Both the position numbers and the translations under genes were made by a program. This document shows positions 22,825-38,989 of a stretch of DNA of 64,000 nt, in pieces; position 1 is the first letter of the stretch; each line of letters starts with the position of its first letter. The stretch spans positions 23,842,127 to 23,906,126 of the forward strand of contig NC_060062.1 in assembly GCF_020283565.1 (NCBI RefSeq). Reading direction: 5' to 3'. The DNA comes from Trifolium pratense. Taxonomy: Eukaryota; Streptophyta; Magnoliopsida; Fabales; Fabaceae. The notes below the pieces were generated by a model that did not search any database, was not told where the DNA came from, and saw only the letters and a list, made by a program, of their open reading frames with translations.

Positions 22825-24092
22825 TTTTTTCCCAAAATATACCCCTACCCCCCTCTTATTTCCTGTAATACCCCCCTCTCAAAATTATTTCCCGTAATAC
22901 ACCTCTCAGGAGACAAAATTTGACGACGCAGCAGGGGGGAAGGGTAGCGCCATTCAGAATGGCTCCATTGCCTTTGGGTAGCGCCATTCTGAATGACTCC
23001 ATTGACCAAGGCTAATTTTTTTTGTCTTTTTCCTGTCGGGTCTGCATGCGCATGGGAGGGAGAGAATAACCGGGATAGTAAGCATTTTCTAAATTTTCAT
23101 TGAAACGTTGAGTTCCTGGTGATTCAAATGGTTGGTCGTCGTAAATGAAGAAAATGAAAATTTCGCGGAATTTTCATTTTCGCGGAATTTTCATTTACTC
23201 TAAATTTTCATTGAAACGTTGAGTTCCCGGTGATTCAAATGGTTGGTCGTCGTAAATGAAAATTCAGCGAAAATGAAAATTTTGCGTAAATGAAAATTTC
23301 CCGGAATTTTCATTTACGCGGCATTTTCATTTTCACGGAATTTTCATTTACTATAAATTTTCATTGAAACGTTGAGTTCCCGGTGATTCAAATGGTTGGT
23401 CGTTGTAAATGAAAATTCTGTGAAAATGAAAATTCTGCGAAAATGAAAATTTCGCGGAATTTTCATTTACGCGGAATTTTCATTTACTCGAAATTTTCAT
23501 TGAAACGTTGAGTTCCCGGTGATTCAAATGGTTGGTCGTCGTAAATGAAAATTCTGCGAAAATGAAAATTTTGCGGAATTTTCATTTACGCAGAATTTTC
23601 ATTTTCGCGGAATTTTCATTTACTCTAAATTTTCATTGAAACGTTGAGTTCCCGGTGATTCAAATGGTTGGTCGTTGTAAATGAAAATTCTGCGAAAATG
23701 AAAATTTTGCGGAATTTTCATTTACGCGGAATTTTCATTTACGCGGAATTTTCATTTTCGCGGAATTTTCATTTTCGACGACCAACCATTTGAATCACCG
23801 GGAACTCAACGTTTCAATGAAAATTTAGAAAATGCTTACTATCCCGGTTATTCTCTCCCTCCCATGCGCATGCAGACCCGACAGGAAAAAGACAAAAAAA
23901 ATTAGCCTTGGTCAATGGAGCCATTCAAAATGGCGCTACCCAAAGGCAATGGAGCCATTCTGAATGGCGCTACCCTTCCCCCCTGCTGCGTCGTCAGATT
24001 TTGTCTCCTGAGAGGTGTATTACGGGAAATAATTTTGAGATGGGGGTATTACGGGAAATAAGAGGGGGGTAGGGGTATATTTTGGGAAAAAA
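22825..24092. mobile_element. Mutator-type foldback element (1268 bp)
   Basis: Long terminal inverted repeats of about 320 bp (22825-23150 and 23770-24092) start TTTTTTCCCAAAATATACCC and end with its complement. They differ at only a few positions. A perfect 9-bp target duplication ATCCCCGCA (22816-22824 and 24093-24101) is the Mutator signature. The interior is a tandem array whose units begin with taaattttcattgaaacg at 23090, 23201, 23353, 23489 and 23626 (period 111-152 bp). Each unit is rich in the self-complementary words tttcatttacgcggaa and cgcgaaaatgaaaatt. Within each inverted repeat a 15-base palindrome GCCATTC(A/T)GAATGGC occurs twice. No transposase frame is present, so it is non-autonomous. 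Confidence 0.92.
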
Positions 24093-24301
24093 ATCCCCGC
24101 ATGTAAGTTATGAGGCGAATCGGTGTAATTTCAAAAATGTTTATTTTTTTTATGGATTGTGGAGGTAAGGAGAATAATTGTGGGTTATGGAGTAATTTTC
24201 CCATCTAGGTGTGCTTGTTTATGGGCTTACCTACCATTGTTTTTGTTGAGGAAACCTACCAATTATTATTGTTTTTTGAAAACCCCTACCAAGTTCCCAT
24301 A

Positions 24302-24320
24302 CCCCCCCCCCCCCCCCCCC
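24302..24320 (+). repeat. Poly-C run of 19
   Basis: An uninterrupted run of C, unusual in this A/T-rich window. It lies about 200 bp right of the Mutator element. Its length is prone to sequencing error. Confidence 0.8.
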
Positions 24321-26391
24321 AACACCCACTAAAATTACAAACGAGTCCATCAATACTTTTACACCTTCGGCTGAGTATTTCTTGAAAAAAATAATAAATG
24401 TGGTTAAAAATTGAAAAGAGATAAAAATAAAAACTCAAACAATTGCCAAAATGATACTATATTCGTCCTTAATTATAATATAATTAGAAATTTATTTAGG
24501 AGAATTAAAAATATATTTAGCGCTTAGAAAATGTATTATTGGCATTTCTCTTCAAGGAAAAGTTTTCTTTACATTGAAAAGGCCACCCAAGCAAGCTGTT
24601 CTTGCACCCCAAGCAACCTGTCCTACTTCACCAACCTTTGCTGTTCTGAAGCATTTCTTAGTAGTTTTGATCCAATCTATAAAAAATATCAATTCAATTG
24701 TCAAATTGAAAGAAATTTAAATTTAAAACTACCAACTTAAATACTTTTAGAATGTGTTTGAATGAGATTATTGACGTATATATAGTGTATTTTTAATGAA
24801 TAATTTTTAATATAAATATTTTGTTCGATACAAATTTGATGATTTTTTTTTTTTAAAAAAAAAAAAAAAAGAAAAAAAAGAGGAAGATATAGGATTTTAG
24901 AGGTATAGTCTAAAGGTAAGAACATCAAAGCAATTTGTTTTAGGCCTTTAAAAATATAAAAAATTTTACTTAATGAAAATGTTTCTCTTAATTTGTTATT
25001 TTCAAAATTAATATTAATTAATACTATTTCAATAATGATTAAATCAATTGATTTAACCATCAGATGAAAAATAAATGTTAAACTTAATAGATTACATTAG
25101 TTTAACGAGTGAAAGTGAAAAAATTGTGGCCTATTGGAATTGGAATAGGCAACGACTACATAGTTCATGATTGAAAATTTGTTACCTAATTGTATTTTAT
25201 AGGTTATTTCTACCCTAATTATTAATTAAATTAAGAAAATCTTATTTAGATTTATCATTTTTTTTCAACAGTGAGTTCATCATTATTTCTAATAATCACT
25301 AATTTACCTCTTTTATTTATCAGATTCAGAATGGGGAGATATGTGAGCAAAAAACATGGACCATTGAAGCAAACAGCTGCTTATAATTTCATGATAATTA
25401 ACCTCTCACCAATCATTTGAGAAATTGCTCTAAAATAAAAACTTAAAAGATCATGAGCTTAGCTCATCCTTAAAAATCAATTTGTTAGACCTTATCTTTT
25501 TTTTATTTCAATGTGATTTGACATAAGCTATTTGAGGGTGGATGCAACATTAGAACTTTTCACCATAATAAAAGTACTATGCATGGAATAACTTGTAACA
25601 AATATATATATTTTTTTTTATCAGGTAATCTAGTAGTTAAAAAATTCACTTTTTAAGGTGAATAAGTGGATATACTAGAATTCAAACCTCGATTTCTACA
25701 TATTACATGCAATGTCCTGAATATTTCAGTGTGGTTAACTCCTAAATAAATTAAGGACATTGTAACATTGAAGAAGTTAGCCTTGATATTGCCGTAAAAT
25801 ATAAACAAATGAGGCCACAATCGCAGAGATATCTAAATTAGTTATATTAGAGCCGCAATTGCGGTTGCATACCACAATTTAAAACTATAATAATGATACT
25901 ACTTCCAAAACACTCCCACATTATCAATTATCACAAGATAATAATGATAATCACCACACTGAAATGGGCTTAAAAATCAATATATCAAATAAAATATGAT
26001 AATAAGATAATTATGATAATTTCTCTGCTGACAAAACAATGCTTGTTTTTCAAGCTTTCTTGAATTTCTCTTAGCCTCAAGAAAAAAATCAAGACTAATC
26101 TACACTCATTGCTCATGAATATGGAGCAGCAAAGAAAACACAAAAACAAAGAGAAAATAAAGACAGATACATCTTAATACCATATACTACTTGATGAATT
26201 TTCTTATATCTTATTCTAAAAAATGGGAGAAAAATAATTATTCCTTTGTTGCTGCAATGCATTGAAGGAGTTCATCACTTTTTCCTATTTTATTATTCAT
26301 AATAAGGTAGAACTTTGAATTCACTTTCACTAGCTATGATGAAAGGAAAATCCAATTTAGCATAACTTTTTTGTGTCTGTTACTGTTACTG
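24321..26391. other. Intergenic with SINE scrap; 3' flank of the phosphatase gene
   Basis: A/T-rich, no gene seen. At 25625-25745 a reversed SINE-like scrap is present (gtggatatactagaattcaaacctcgatttct, with a box-B complement, and acatgcaatgtcc). An A/T slippage patch lies at 24841-24880. The right end contains the 3' UTR of the phosphatase gene read on the minus strand. Confidence 0.4.
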
Positions 26392-29589
<3,198 letters not shown>

Positions 29590-29590
29590 T

Positions 29591-29622
<32 letters not shown>
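29590..29622 (-). repeat. (GA)n microsatellite in the phosphatase 5' leader
   Basis: A pure GA run (CT on the transcribed strand) ends about 31 bp upstream of the ATG, just inside a likely TATA-like stretch at 29658-29670. CT-rich leaders of this kind are common in plants and this one probably lies in the 5' UTR. Confidence 0.75.
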
Positions 29623-29624
<2 letters not shown>

Positions 29625-29659
29625 AGAAGTGTTTTGGAGTGTGTGTATGAATGTTTGGA

Positions 29660-30711
29660 TATATAATATAATAATGATGATAATTATAATAATATTAATT
29701 TAATTATTAATTTAACAAAAATAAAAAGAGGAAGAAATTAAATAGGGAAAGGGGGAAGGTTTTTAGGATCAAAGGGTATATTCCTTTTGTTTGTTGATTT
29801 GGTACTATTTGGAGGGAGAGAGTGAGAGAGAGATCAGAGAGTTTGAATGGTCTTATGTGAGAGGTGAAACAAGAAGAAACAAAATAAAAGTGTTTGTTTC
29901 CTTTGAAGAGAGGAAAGAGTGGAAGTTAAGAAATGGGATTGAGTTGAGGTGAAAGAAGAGGTGAAGTTGTTACCTATATATATACAAATTTGATAGAGTG
30001 GTCACCAAGGAGAAAATGTCAATTAGTGAGTAAGAGAGAATGTAGTGTTTGGTTTTTCTTTTGTTTCACAAATGAAATGAGAAGTTTTGTTAAAAAAAGG
30101 GTAGAATATTTAATTAGTGGATTTTGATTTATTTTCTTAACAATGTTTTCAATAAAAAATTAGAAAACACTCATGAAGCTTGTGGTTTGATGGAAGCACT
30201 ACATTGAATTAAAATTTGAGTTATACTAACGTATCCATAAAACTAGATTGTAAATTAGTAGTAGACGGTGTTGCCGGTAAACTCAACTTTCGAATTTATT
30301 AAAAGACAAGTCAATAATGTTGTTTAGATGATAATTTGAGCATCAACTGCTAGTTACTTAAAATTGGACTATATACCATCTTGAATAAAATAAGTTAAGT
30401 TTTTTTATTGTAAAACATAAGGTCTAGTAAAATATATTTTACTCGCTCTGTTCTTTTTTAAGTGTTCAAAAACGTCGGATTTAGAGTTTCTATTTAACTG
30501 TCTATTTGGTGTTTTAAAGATACAATTTGTCAATTACTTTTATCTTTTTCAATAAAACTAATTAATATTATATATTTAGAAAACTAAATACAAATAATCT
30601 CTATTTGGTGTTTTAAAGTTTTATCTGATGGATATTAGACAAAAACACTTATGTAATTTTATATACAAATAATGTTTAAATGGTGAGGGGTTTGTCTCGT
30701 CGCTACTTTTA
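29660..30711. other. Upstream region of the phosphatase gene
   Basis: Promoter-side DNA on the minus strand, with further GA-rich patches at 29813-29840 and a TATATATATA at 29973-29984. A stretch starting actcgctctgttcttttttaagtgttc at 30441 resembles one end of a Stowaway-type MITE; a partner end was not located. No gene. Confidence 0.4.
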
Positions 30712-31112
30712 GGGTCTGTTTGGTAAAAATAAGCTATAAGCTAGCTGATAGTTGATAAGCTAGCTGATAGCTGAAAAGCTAGCTTATAGCTGATAGCTGA
30801 AAAGCTAGCTAATTGAAATTAAAGTGCTTGGTAAAATTAGCTTTTGAAGTGGTTAATAAATATAAAATGACATAATTGATAGTGGGTAGTTTATTTTTTA
30901 GAGTGGGTAGTTATTAAATTAAAGGGTAAAAATGGAATAAAGTGTAAAAAGCTATAAGCTATAAGCTCAAACGCTACTTGAAATAGCATCCGGAAAAAAG
31001 CTATAAGCTAGTAAAAAAAGCTTGTTACCAAACACCTCTAATTTTTTGAAACAAGTCTATAAGCTCATAGAATAAGCTATAAGCTAGCTTATTTATGTTA
31101 CCAAACACACTC
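30712..31112. mobile_element. PIF/Harbinger (Tourist)-like MITE (401 bp)
   Basis: The left end GGGTCTGTTTGGTA and right end TACCAAACACACTC are inverted repeats that continue into aataagctataagctagct. A 3-bp TTA duplication (30709-30711 and 31113-31115) fits the Harbinger preference for TWA. The interior repeats the words agctataagctagct and tagctgatagctgaa many times, so nearly all of it can fold on itself. No open frame. Confidence 0.8.
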
Positions 31113-32429
31113 TTAGCTTATTTTTATTTTTTTTAACAGTTTAGCTTATTTTTATTGATATGCTATGTTCAATTAATGATCTGATAAGTCACGGAGAGAT
31201 ATGATCATATGATAATGCATATATCTTAGTTTTTTTTTTTTTTTTACAATTAGAAAATTTTATTTTAAGTTTTACATATTTTATTTTAATTTTTAAAACA
31301 TTATTTTAACGATATGAAAAATAAAATAATAAGATTTGATCAACATATATATTGTCAAACTTAATACATCAGCAAAAAAATCCCTCAAATATACATGAAT
31401 ATTAGAAATAATTTTATTTTGGTACGGTCCTAATAATAGATTCAGAAGGTACCGAGTCACCTCACCTTTGTTTTTATGTTGTTAATATTAATAATATTCA
31501 TCCTTTAAAATTTTATAATTTTATCGATGGACGCTGAACAAAGATCACGGTTCGATCCTCCGCAACTACGATCGAGAGTGTGCTGAATCAGAACTGATCT
31601 CTAAATCAGATTAGATGATTTAGTGAACCAGAGATGATGATTTGTTTTTTAAGTTTTGATGATTAAAAGTCAAATATAAATGTGTCAAAAAAAGTCAAAT
31701 ATAAAACTGGACTTATTTAATGATGTAAATATTAAGCACTCGCGTGCACTTAAACTTCAATAAATTCATAACAAAATATACCAACATTATACTGGAGTAT
31801 TAAAATTATCTTACAAAGGATTTCAATTGAAAAACATTTTTCAAAGTTAAAATTTTAAAGCGTGCAAAGGCAATATTAGTGGTTTTAGCGTGCAAAGGCA
31901 ATGTTAGTCATTCATTCAATTTTTTTCTCTCGTTATGCTCTTTGTGATTTATCAACCATCAGATTAAAAATATGAGAGAAAATATGAGAGAAAAAAATTG
32001 AAGAGAATCCAAATTCGTGGTTTTATTTTTTAGCGGTGATATTCAAACACACAAATTTGCAACCTAAAGTAAACTGAAATATATTGTGTGTTTATTGGAT
32101 TAAGGCCAGGGAAAATTTCTTAAAAATACGGAAACTATATGTGTCTGTGAGATGTCTGAAGTTAAAAGTAATTTGACACCTTCATTTTTTTTTTTGGGTT
32201 AAAATTTGACATGAATGTATAAGTATCTTCTTACTACACACAAAATTCTCTAAGCTCCCAATTCTACCTCTTCCCATACCAAGGACCCTCTCTATTTTTG
32301 ATATTCTCCATTTTTGAAATTACCAAAGTTTTAAAAATATAAATACAATAATGTGACATTTTGTGAGTCTAATTATTTAATATTGATTCTAAAACTCTTT
32401 AAAACTAGTAATGAAGAGATAAAATAAAG
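31113..32429. other. Intergenic, with one SINE scrap
   Basis: A SINE piece with a perfect box B, GGTTCGATCC (31551-31560), then ctgaatcagaactgatctctaaatcag lies at 31545-31650. A 23-bp phrase, agcgtgcaaaggcaat(a/g)ttagt, is repeated in tandem at 31858 and 31887. The rest is A/T-rich with no gene. Confidence 0.5.
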
Positions 32430-33090
32430 AGGATCCTATTTCACCAGTTACCCATTGACGCTGCACTCTTTTTGCAAAGAAATATTTAGGTGAATCCCTT
32501 TTGTCAATAAATTTCATATGTACTCGACCAACATAAATATCTTCAAAAGCCTCAAGTCTTTGACCACAAGACCACCACCATTAATAGGTCGACACTCGAC
32601 ACATCCTCCCATTGAACCCAAAAAAAGTCTTACTTCCACCCTATAAGAAACCCTTTAAATATGAAGAACAACCTTCCATATATACTTGCAAAAGTATTTT
32701 AAAGAAAGATAAGTAGACGATAGAAATTGCAACCAACACCGAATTAATAAGCATCAACCGACTACCTAAGCAACTTGTATGTCAATTCTTCCACGACGAT
32801 GACCTCCTTAATGACCCCTCCGGTCTACATAAAAATTCTCCTATGGTTCGCCCCAATCGATAGTCCAAGATAGATGAATGATAACCTTATCACCCTACAA
32901 TTTTAAAAGATGTCGTCGAGGAATATATCAGATATCAAGATTGATGCTAAAAAGCTTGCTTTTGTAGAAATTCACTTTTTAAACCAAACATTATAGTTCA
33001 AACTCTTTCAATCTAACTTTCATCCTTTACAAATTCTCCACATAAACCTCATAAAAATCGCATCATCCGCATATTAAAGATACGATAACA
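32430..33090 (-). pseudogene. LINE reverse-transcriptase remnant
   Basis: Minus-strand translation shows the catalytic-site wording YADDAIF (about 33077-33057). Further along, in broken frames, come plant L1-type RT/thumb-region words (LDYRLGRTIG..., a GSRLMLINSVLVA block, EGCSSYLKGFL, MCRVS). Multiple stops and frameshifts mean it is dead. It may be part of the same LINE lineage as 11600-12690 but covers a different section. Confidence 0.7.
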
Positions 33091-33129
33091 CACAGTATTC
33101 GAAATATAGAAATATATAAATAGATTATT

Positions 33130-33350
33130 ATAATTATAATATATTCTTCAATTGAGACAGTTGTTCATGGCATACGTACCTAATGTTCACTAATGTTAGT
33201 TGATTACTAATTAGTTAGATTATATAAAGGCTTAGTGTAAAGTATTTTCATTTTTGTGCCAAATTCATCTTAATCAATACACTACACAAGTGATCAATCA
33301 TTTCTCTCTATTCTCTTTCTATTTTATGGATGTCATTTTTACTATAATAA
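33130..33350 (+). repeat. Possible LTR remnant
   Basis: A TATATAAAGG box (33223-33232) is preceded by gttagttgattactaattagttag and followed by a leader-like tcattttt...ctctctattctctttct, as in small Ty1/copia LTRs. Borders were not identified. Confidence 0.35.
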
Positions 33351-33804
33351 CTATAACACACCACCTTCGAATTACTCATCGGATTCCTCTTAAAAAGCTA
33401 TAAGGTCAACAGTTTTTTCCATTAAAGAGCTCAACCATTCCATTATTGGCCGTTAAGTATTATCATAAAGAATTATACATATGGTGACATATAATAAAAT
33501 TTAGAGTACTGTACACAATATATCAAATTCAGATGCAAATTGGATCCAACTACGGCTGCAACATGTGCACCGCTGACTAGATTCCTAGTGACTTAAGTGA
33601 GAGCAAATTTATTTCACATTTTCATCAAAGATAATTAAATATTAGCTATACAAGCCTATAAAACAATGAGTTAAGCTGTGGACATACTTTTGAAATCAAT
33701 ATAAGTTTCTTTCCTTAAGTAAAAAATTAACAAAGTTAAAATGATGTTTAATCTCAATTAGATTTCGATTCTTTGGGTTGGATAAATGTCAAGATACGTC
33801 AACG

Positions 33805-33927
33805 ACTTCTAGCTCAATTGGTATAAAATTTCAAAGTTATTAGGTCGGACATCATTCTCAAGATTCAAACTCAGCTCTTCCACTTGAGTGTTTGAGTTTA
33901 TAATAATTTTATCATTTAGACTACGTA

Positions 33928-33960
<33 letters not shown>
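33805..33960 (+). repeat. tRNA-derived SINE followed by (ATA)n
   Basis: TAGCTCAATTGGTA (33813-33826) matches a tRNA box A, and aagattcaaactcag about 45 bp on is a decayed box B. The copy ends in a trinucleotide (ATA)n run at 33930-33958, which could have grown from its tail. Confidence 0.6.
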
Positions 33961-33963
<3 letters not shown>

Positions 33964-34030
33964 GAAATGCCAAAATGTTTCATAGTTTTTTTTTTAAGAA
34001 AAAAATACTTCATAGTTATTGTCATGGATT

Positions 34031-34207
34031 TAATTGATATGCATCGACGGTGTAAAATAATTTTACACTGTCAACCAATATCAACCATATTTTTCGCCAC
34101 ATCACCCCACTTCACTCCATTTTCTTGATATGACATGGCAAAATAATGGTAATTTATTGGACGATTGTGTAAAACTATTTTACACTGTCGGTTCATATCA
34201 ATTAATA
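34031..34207. mobile_element. MITE with GGTGTAAAATAATTTTACAC ends
   Basis: The left end ttgatatgcatcgacggtgtaaaa and the right end ttttacactgtcggttcatatcaa are inverted repeats, each containing a small palindrome of its own. The interior gccacatcaccccacttcactcc is shared with the worn copy at 28670-28805. The target duplication is ambiguous because the flanks are themselves symmetric (aatt). Confidence 0.7.
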
Positions 34208-34274
34208 TGCTAAAAACTAAAAAGACAAATTCGATTGTATTATTTTAAATTTTAATGCTATTACCTTCTTTTTT

Positions 34275-34445
34275 TTTGCGTTAGCCCTCCGGTTTTTAGG
34301 GAAAGTGAACTCTAGTAATTTAGAGTTTGACCGTGAAGTAAATAAAATCTGATCAATAATTTGTTTCACCTAAAAATTGAACTTGGATTCTTTCAAACGA
34401 TCCGTCATTTGGTGAAACTTATTAAGCACTTGAATTCAAATATTT
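34275..34445 (-). repeat. SINE copy (family also at 61500-61665)
   Basis: It shares gttagccctccggtttttagg/ctctggttcccagga, a gtaatttaga/gtaatccaga block and a tta(t/a)gcactt end with the copy at 61500-61665, in the same orientation. It is diverged. Pol III boxes are better kept in the other copy. Confidence 0.5.
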
Positions 34446-37400
34446 AGATTACACATTAAGCGGTTTGAGACTAAACAAAAACTAAAATCTTTGTGAGTCA
34501 CTAAACTATGTCAACTTTTTTATCTAAAAAAATATAATTTGTATAAAATACTAAAATATTTTAAAAGTTTGTCATGTTCTATACTAGTAGTATTTAGTTT
34601 TTGCAAATTAAAATAATGACTCGAATGTTTATAATTACTTATTTTTTTATAATAGATTTATGATTACTACTCCTCCAATCCATTATTATAGAGTAGATGG
34701 TACATTCCCGGGAATATGCTGTACCAAGCCTTTTGTACTTTTTATACTATTTTGAATGAAAAATTCCTTTTGTACTTTTGAATTTTGATTGACGCTTGGA
34801 AAACGATCAAATAATAAATAAATAGAAAAATAAATAATGATGATGATGGTAAGTAATATACGAGGGCTATGCGCCACATAAATACATGATTTTACTTATT
34901 TCTTTTGCATCTCACTCTCACGCTACAAAGTGCAACAAAAAGTGCATATTCTTCTCTAATTTCTTTTGCTTGGACTTCGAATCTATTGAGATTGTAGGAC
35001 CAACACAACTTGGTATTTTTTTAATCTTTTAATAGACAAAAATGTATTATTGATAAAAGCACAAGTTATGCTAATAGTAAGTAAACCCAATAGAATAACA
35101 CTAAAATCACATCAAACAGGTTCGAATTTCGACGAAAGATATATTCACATTTAATGTTTAATAATATTTTGGACAAGATTTTTTTTTTTTCAATGGAGAA
35201 AATCTATAGAAAAAATCACCAATAAAAGTTGATGAATTGGTATTTTTATCTACGAACATTATAGAAAATAGAAGCATAACAAGCCAAGTAAAAAATTATG
35301 ACTCAATAAATTGACAACATGAAGGCGAATCTACAACCGTGATGAACGCTCGTCTTTTTTGGCTTCGATGGATTTAAATCGTGAACCCGTGTATTATGAC
35401 ATTAAGTATACCTGGTTGCAAATTCAAATAGCCAGTGATCCAAACACCGCATAAAGCATTGATCGGAGAAGTTGAACTAAGAAAACTTGTCCAAGATAAA
35501 TCATCTTCCACGGTCTAATAGGTTTCCATAACTTCTCTAGCTTAGACTACAAAGCAAAGGTAGGCATGACTGTTATTACATTTTTTTTTTTTTATTTTAT
35601 ATTGACTTCTGTTATTACTTATTACATTTGTTTATGATCAAAGAACCATACGTTATATGGATCTTCATTAATAGCAACCTTGCGTATTTGGAAACCTAAG
35701 CTAATTAATTAGTGAAAACTACTTGTGGGGATAAATATTATTTGACGTGGGTGTCAAAAAAAATATAGTAGAATCTTATACAATGGTTTTTTATGCGTGC
35801 AAACAACATCAAAGAACCAAAACTAATAAGTCAACAGTTATCGAATCCGATATTCAATTCCCATTATTGATGTAATTATAAAATCTAACATCACAAAGGT
35901 ATTAGATTTAGTTTAGTAGTGAGGGATTTGCGTAATATGCATGATATTTTAGGTCTTATTTGCAGCTACATTGTAAACAAAAAAAAAATCTAACATTCAC
36001 ATATTTAAATTCAAATTAACTTCATTCATCTATCGTATAACTAAAGTTACCATGTGTATAGCTCAACTGGTAAGACATTTCACGCAGCTTATATCTTTGT
36101 AAAGATAATAAATTGAACAAAGATAAGGTGGTTATTTATTTTTATTTTATAGAATATAAGGTGGTTATTCTCTTAATTATAAGAAATTAATGAGATCCAC
36201 TATTTGAATTTTTCCCTACTAGAAAAATACAATTTAAAATTAAAATAAATTTTGAAACAAATTTATAATTATTATTTCTAATTTTTTGTTGTAAACTTAA
36301 GTTTTTTAGTACTAATCAAGAGTTTTATAGTTTTATTTAGTGTAGTTTCGAGTGGTTAATAAACTCTCCTAAAAGACGAATAATTAGGAAGACTCATATT
36401 CAAGTTCAATTTTTTGGGTAAAATAAATTTTTGTTAGATATTATTTATCTTTTAGTCAAATTTAAATTATCGCGGTTCGATCCACCGTAACTGCGATCGG
36501 GAGGGGACTGGAACCACTTGATGTCAGAACTGACCCCTAAATCAGATTAAACTGGTGGTGAAAAATAAAATAAAAAATAAAAAAATTACCAGAGTCTCTT
36601 ACTCTAAAAATCAGAAAATTAACACCAAAATTTTATTCTTTTAATATAGGTAAAATGCATTCACGAGTCCATTAAGTTTCGTGTTTGTAACAGTTAGCAT
36701 TTAAGTTTTTTAAGTAATAAATAAATCATTGGGCCATGTTAACATGTAGACCAAATGCACATGTTAAGGTATCTAAAAATATAAATTTACATTTAATAAC
36801 ATAAAAGAATTTAATGTTCAAAAAATATAATGCACAAAAAACAAGAGAGTATTACTATATTTGTATTGTTAACATATGTCTTTGGTGCACAAGTTAACAT
36901 TTTCCTAAATCTTTAATTTGTGTTTTTTTAGCTATCAATTAAATTGGTCATTTAAGTTTCTAATTTGTTGCATCATTACCCTTCTTTAAGTTATTCTCCC
37001 TTTCAGTTGAGTCTCAATTGTCTAGGCCTCATGGTTCACATCAACTTGAACATATGATAATATCACCTCAAATTCATCATGATTAATATCAAAATTAATG
37101 GTCAAGTCAATGTTCTTATGAACATATGATAATTTGAAGGATAACGATGCAACAAGTTAAAATTTAAACTACCTATCATATTTATTACATAAAAAATTAA
37201 AAGACCTAAACTATTACACTTAACCTATTATATTTGTTTAAAAAAAAAAAAAAACCTATTATATAAAACCAAGTTGCTAAGCTAAAGCAACGGTTTAGAA
37301 TTAACTTTTGTGGAATGTGACTTGTAATTAATATGGTCCCCTCCAACGGTGCGTATCAATTAATATGAATGATTGAGGACATGTTATTTATTTATTTGAA

Positions 37401-37460
37401 TCAGTATTGAGGACATTTTATTAAACTCTTTTTTTTTTTTGACCAAACATTTTATTAAAC
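34446..37460. other. Intergenic, SINE pieces only
   Basis: No gene seen over 3 kb. SINE pieces: 35905-36000 (tttagtttagtagtgagggatttg...cattgtaaac), 36056-36110 (TAGCTCAACTGGTAAG, a good box A), 36345-36420 (gtttcgagtggttaataaactc and attcaagttcaa) and 36474-36575 (box B GGTTCGATCC and a full body with A-rich tail). Phrases with gttaacatg and catgttaa near 36738-36765 and 36868-36895 suggest a worn MITE. Confidence 0.5.
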
Positions 37461-38989
37461 TCTTGATAGTTAGTTTCAAGCATTATCTAGAATAAAATAT
37501 ACATTTTCAAATTAAGCTGCGGTGGATAAGTTAAATGGTCATTTAATTGGCCAAAATTAGAGCAACCCTCTCTATAATTGGCATAATTTGTTGATGTCAC
37601 AACAAGGTAACCGAAAGACAAAGTTCCATATGAGCAAACCAATGAAGGTGCATTTGGTATTGTGTTTTTAAAAAGTGATATTATTGCCTGTTAAAGTATG
37701 CAATATTTTATGAATCATTGGTTGGTTTAACGATAATTGCTGCGGGACATAATAGGAAGACTACAATTTGATCCTGACAACTATAATTGATTGGAAGAGG
37801 ACTGAAATCACTTGATGTCGGAACTAATCCACGAACGAGATTAGGTCTAGTGAGCCGAATACTGATGATAAAAAAAAAGTATGCAATATTTTTATTTTGA
37901 ACTAATTACTTTTGATATTTTTTCTTAAATTGTAGCATATTTTAGTTTCAGTATATTTTGATCGACTTTGTTTTTATCGGATTTTTTTTAAGTAGCTTAT
38001 TGATTAGAAATTTCACTCTTGAATCTTAAGAAATTTCACTCTTTTATGACACAGTTGTTAAGGAGCTAAATATTTTTTTTGAACGAAAAATATATTATTA
38101 AAGGAGGAGCATATACCCGTAAAGGAGGAGCCACAAAACAGAGATACTGTATATATGCGGAACACCGATAAAAATATCAAAACAAATACCACATAATAGA
38201 GTTTAAATATTGTAAACAAGTCTTACAACTTTGTGTCGAGAGCACCGGTTAGCACGACCGTTTAAACCATTCATGCATGCAGGTGTTACAATTCAATTGC
38301 ATCATTAATTAATTACTTGCACACGTGTCGTGTCCAATTAAAACACAAAGTAGCTAGCGCAACTAATACTCCAATTCCAATCCCAACCAACCAACCAACC
38401 AACGTTCAAACATGAAACTTGCAAATAATCTTCTTTTGAAAATTTAAATTTTACACTAATTAATTACTTTGTAGCATGCTCTCAGCCATGACGCTGTCAA
38501 TAATCAATATTATTGAAACAAATATAAAATTGAAGTAGAATTATGATTCCATGAATACAGTAGTAGAATGTATAAATAAAAGTACGTACACTAGATTAAT
38601 AAAACTAATGAAGTTAATCCTTGAAGTCATGAGGTGTAATTTTGGTACGGAAACCAAGATTATAAATATGAGATGCTTCAACAATAGTTCAAGTGACCAC
38701 GTAAAGTACAAAAGTACTTCTCCTTATCCATATTGCTCAATAGTCAATAATAGATAGATCAAATTCAATTATTGTCACGTTAGTTGCAATGTTACATTGC
38801 AATTATTGCCAATGTACGTTGTGATTGTGAGGGTAATTAAGAAGCAAAATTATTGACTTTGAGATGAACTACAAGATGATAGTTGATGTTGTACACAATA
38901 AAAAACAAAATAATTTAGAGTATGATTCATTTGATGATTGTAGACTCATATTTCAAATCATAGCGATTTTATAGTTGCTTTTACTAGGC

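Noticed and set aside
22920..24000. Regular repeats that might suggest a CRISPR-like array
   Set aside because: This is plant nuclear DNA. The repeats have no unique spacers of constant length and sit between Mutator terminal repeats with a 9-bp TSD.
35320..35560. A more balanced-composition stretch that might be an exon or retroelement piece
   Set aside because: I could not find a frame, motif or repeat partner, so no feature was called.
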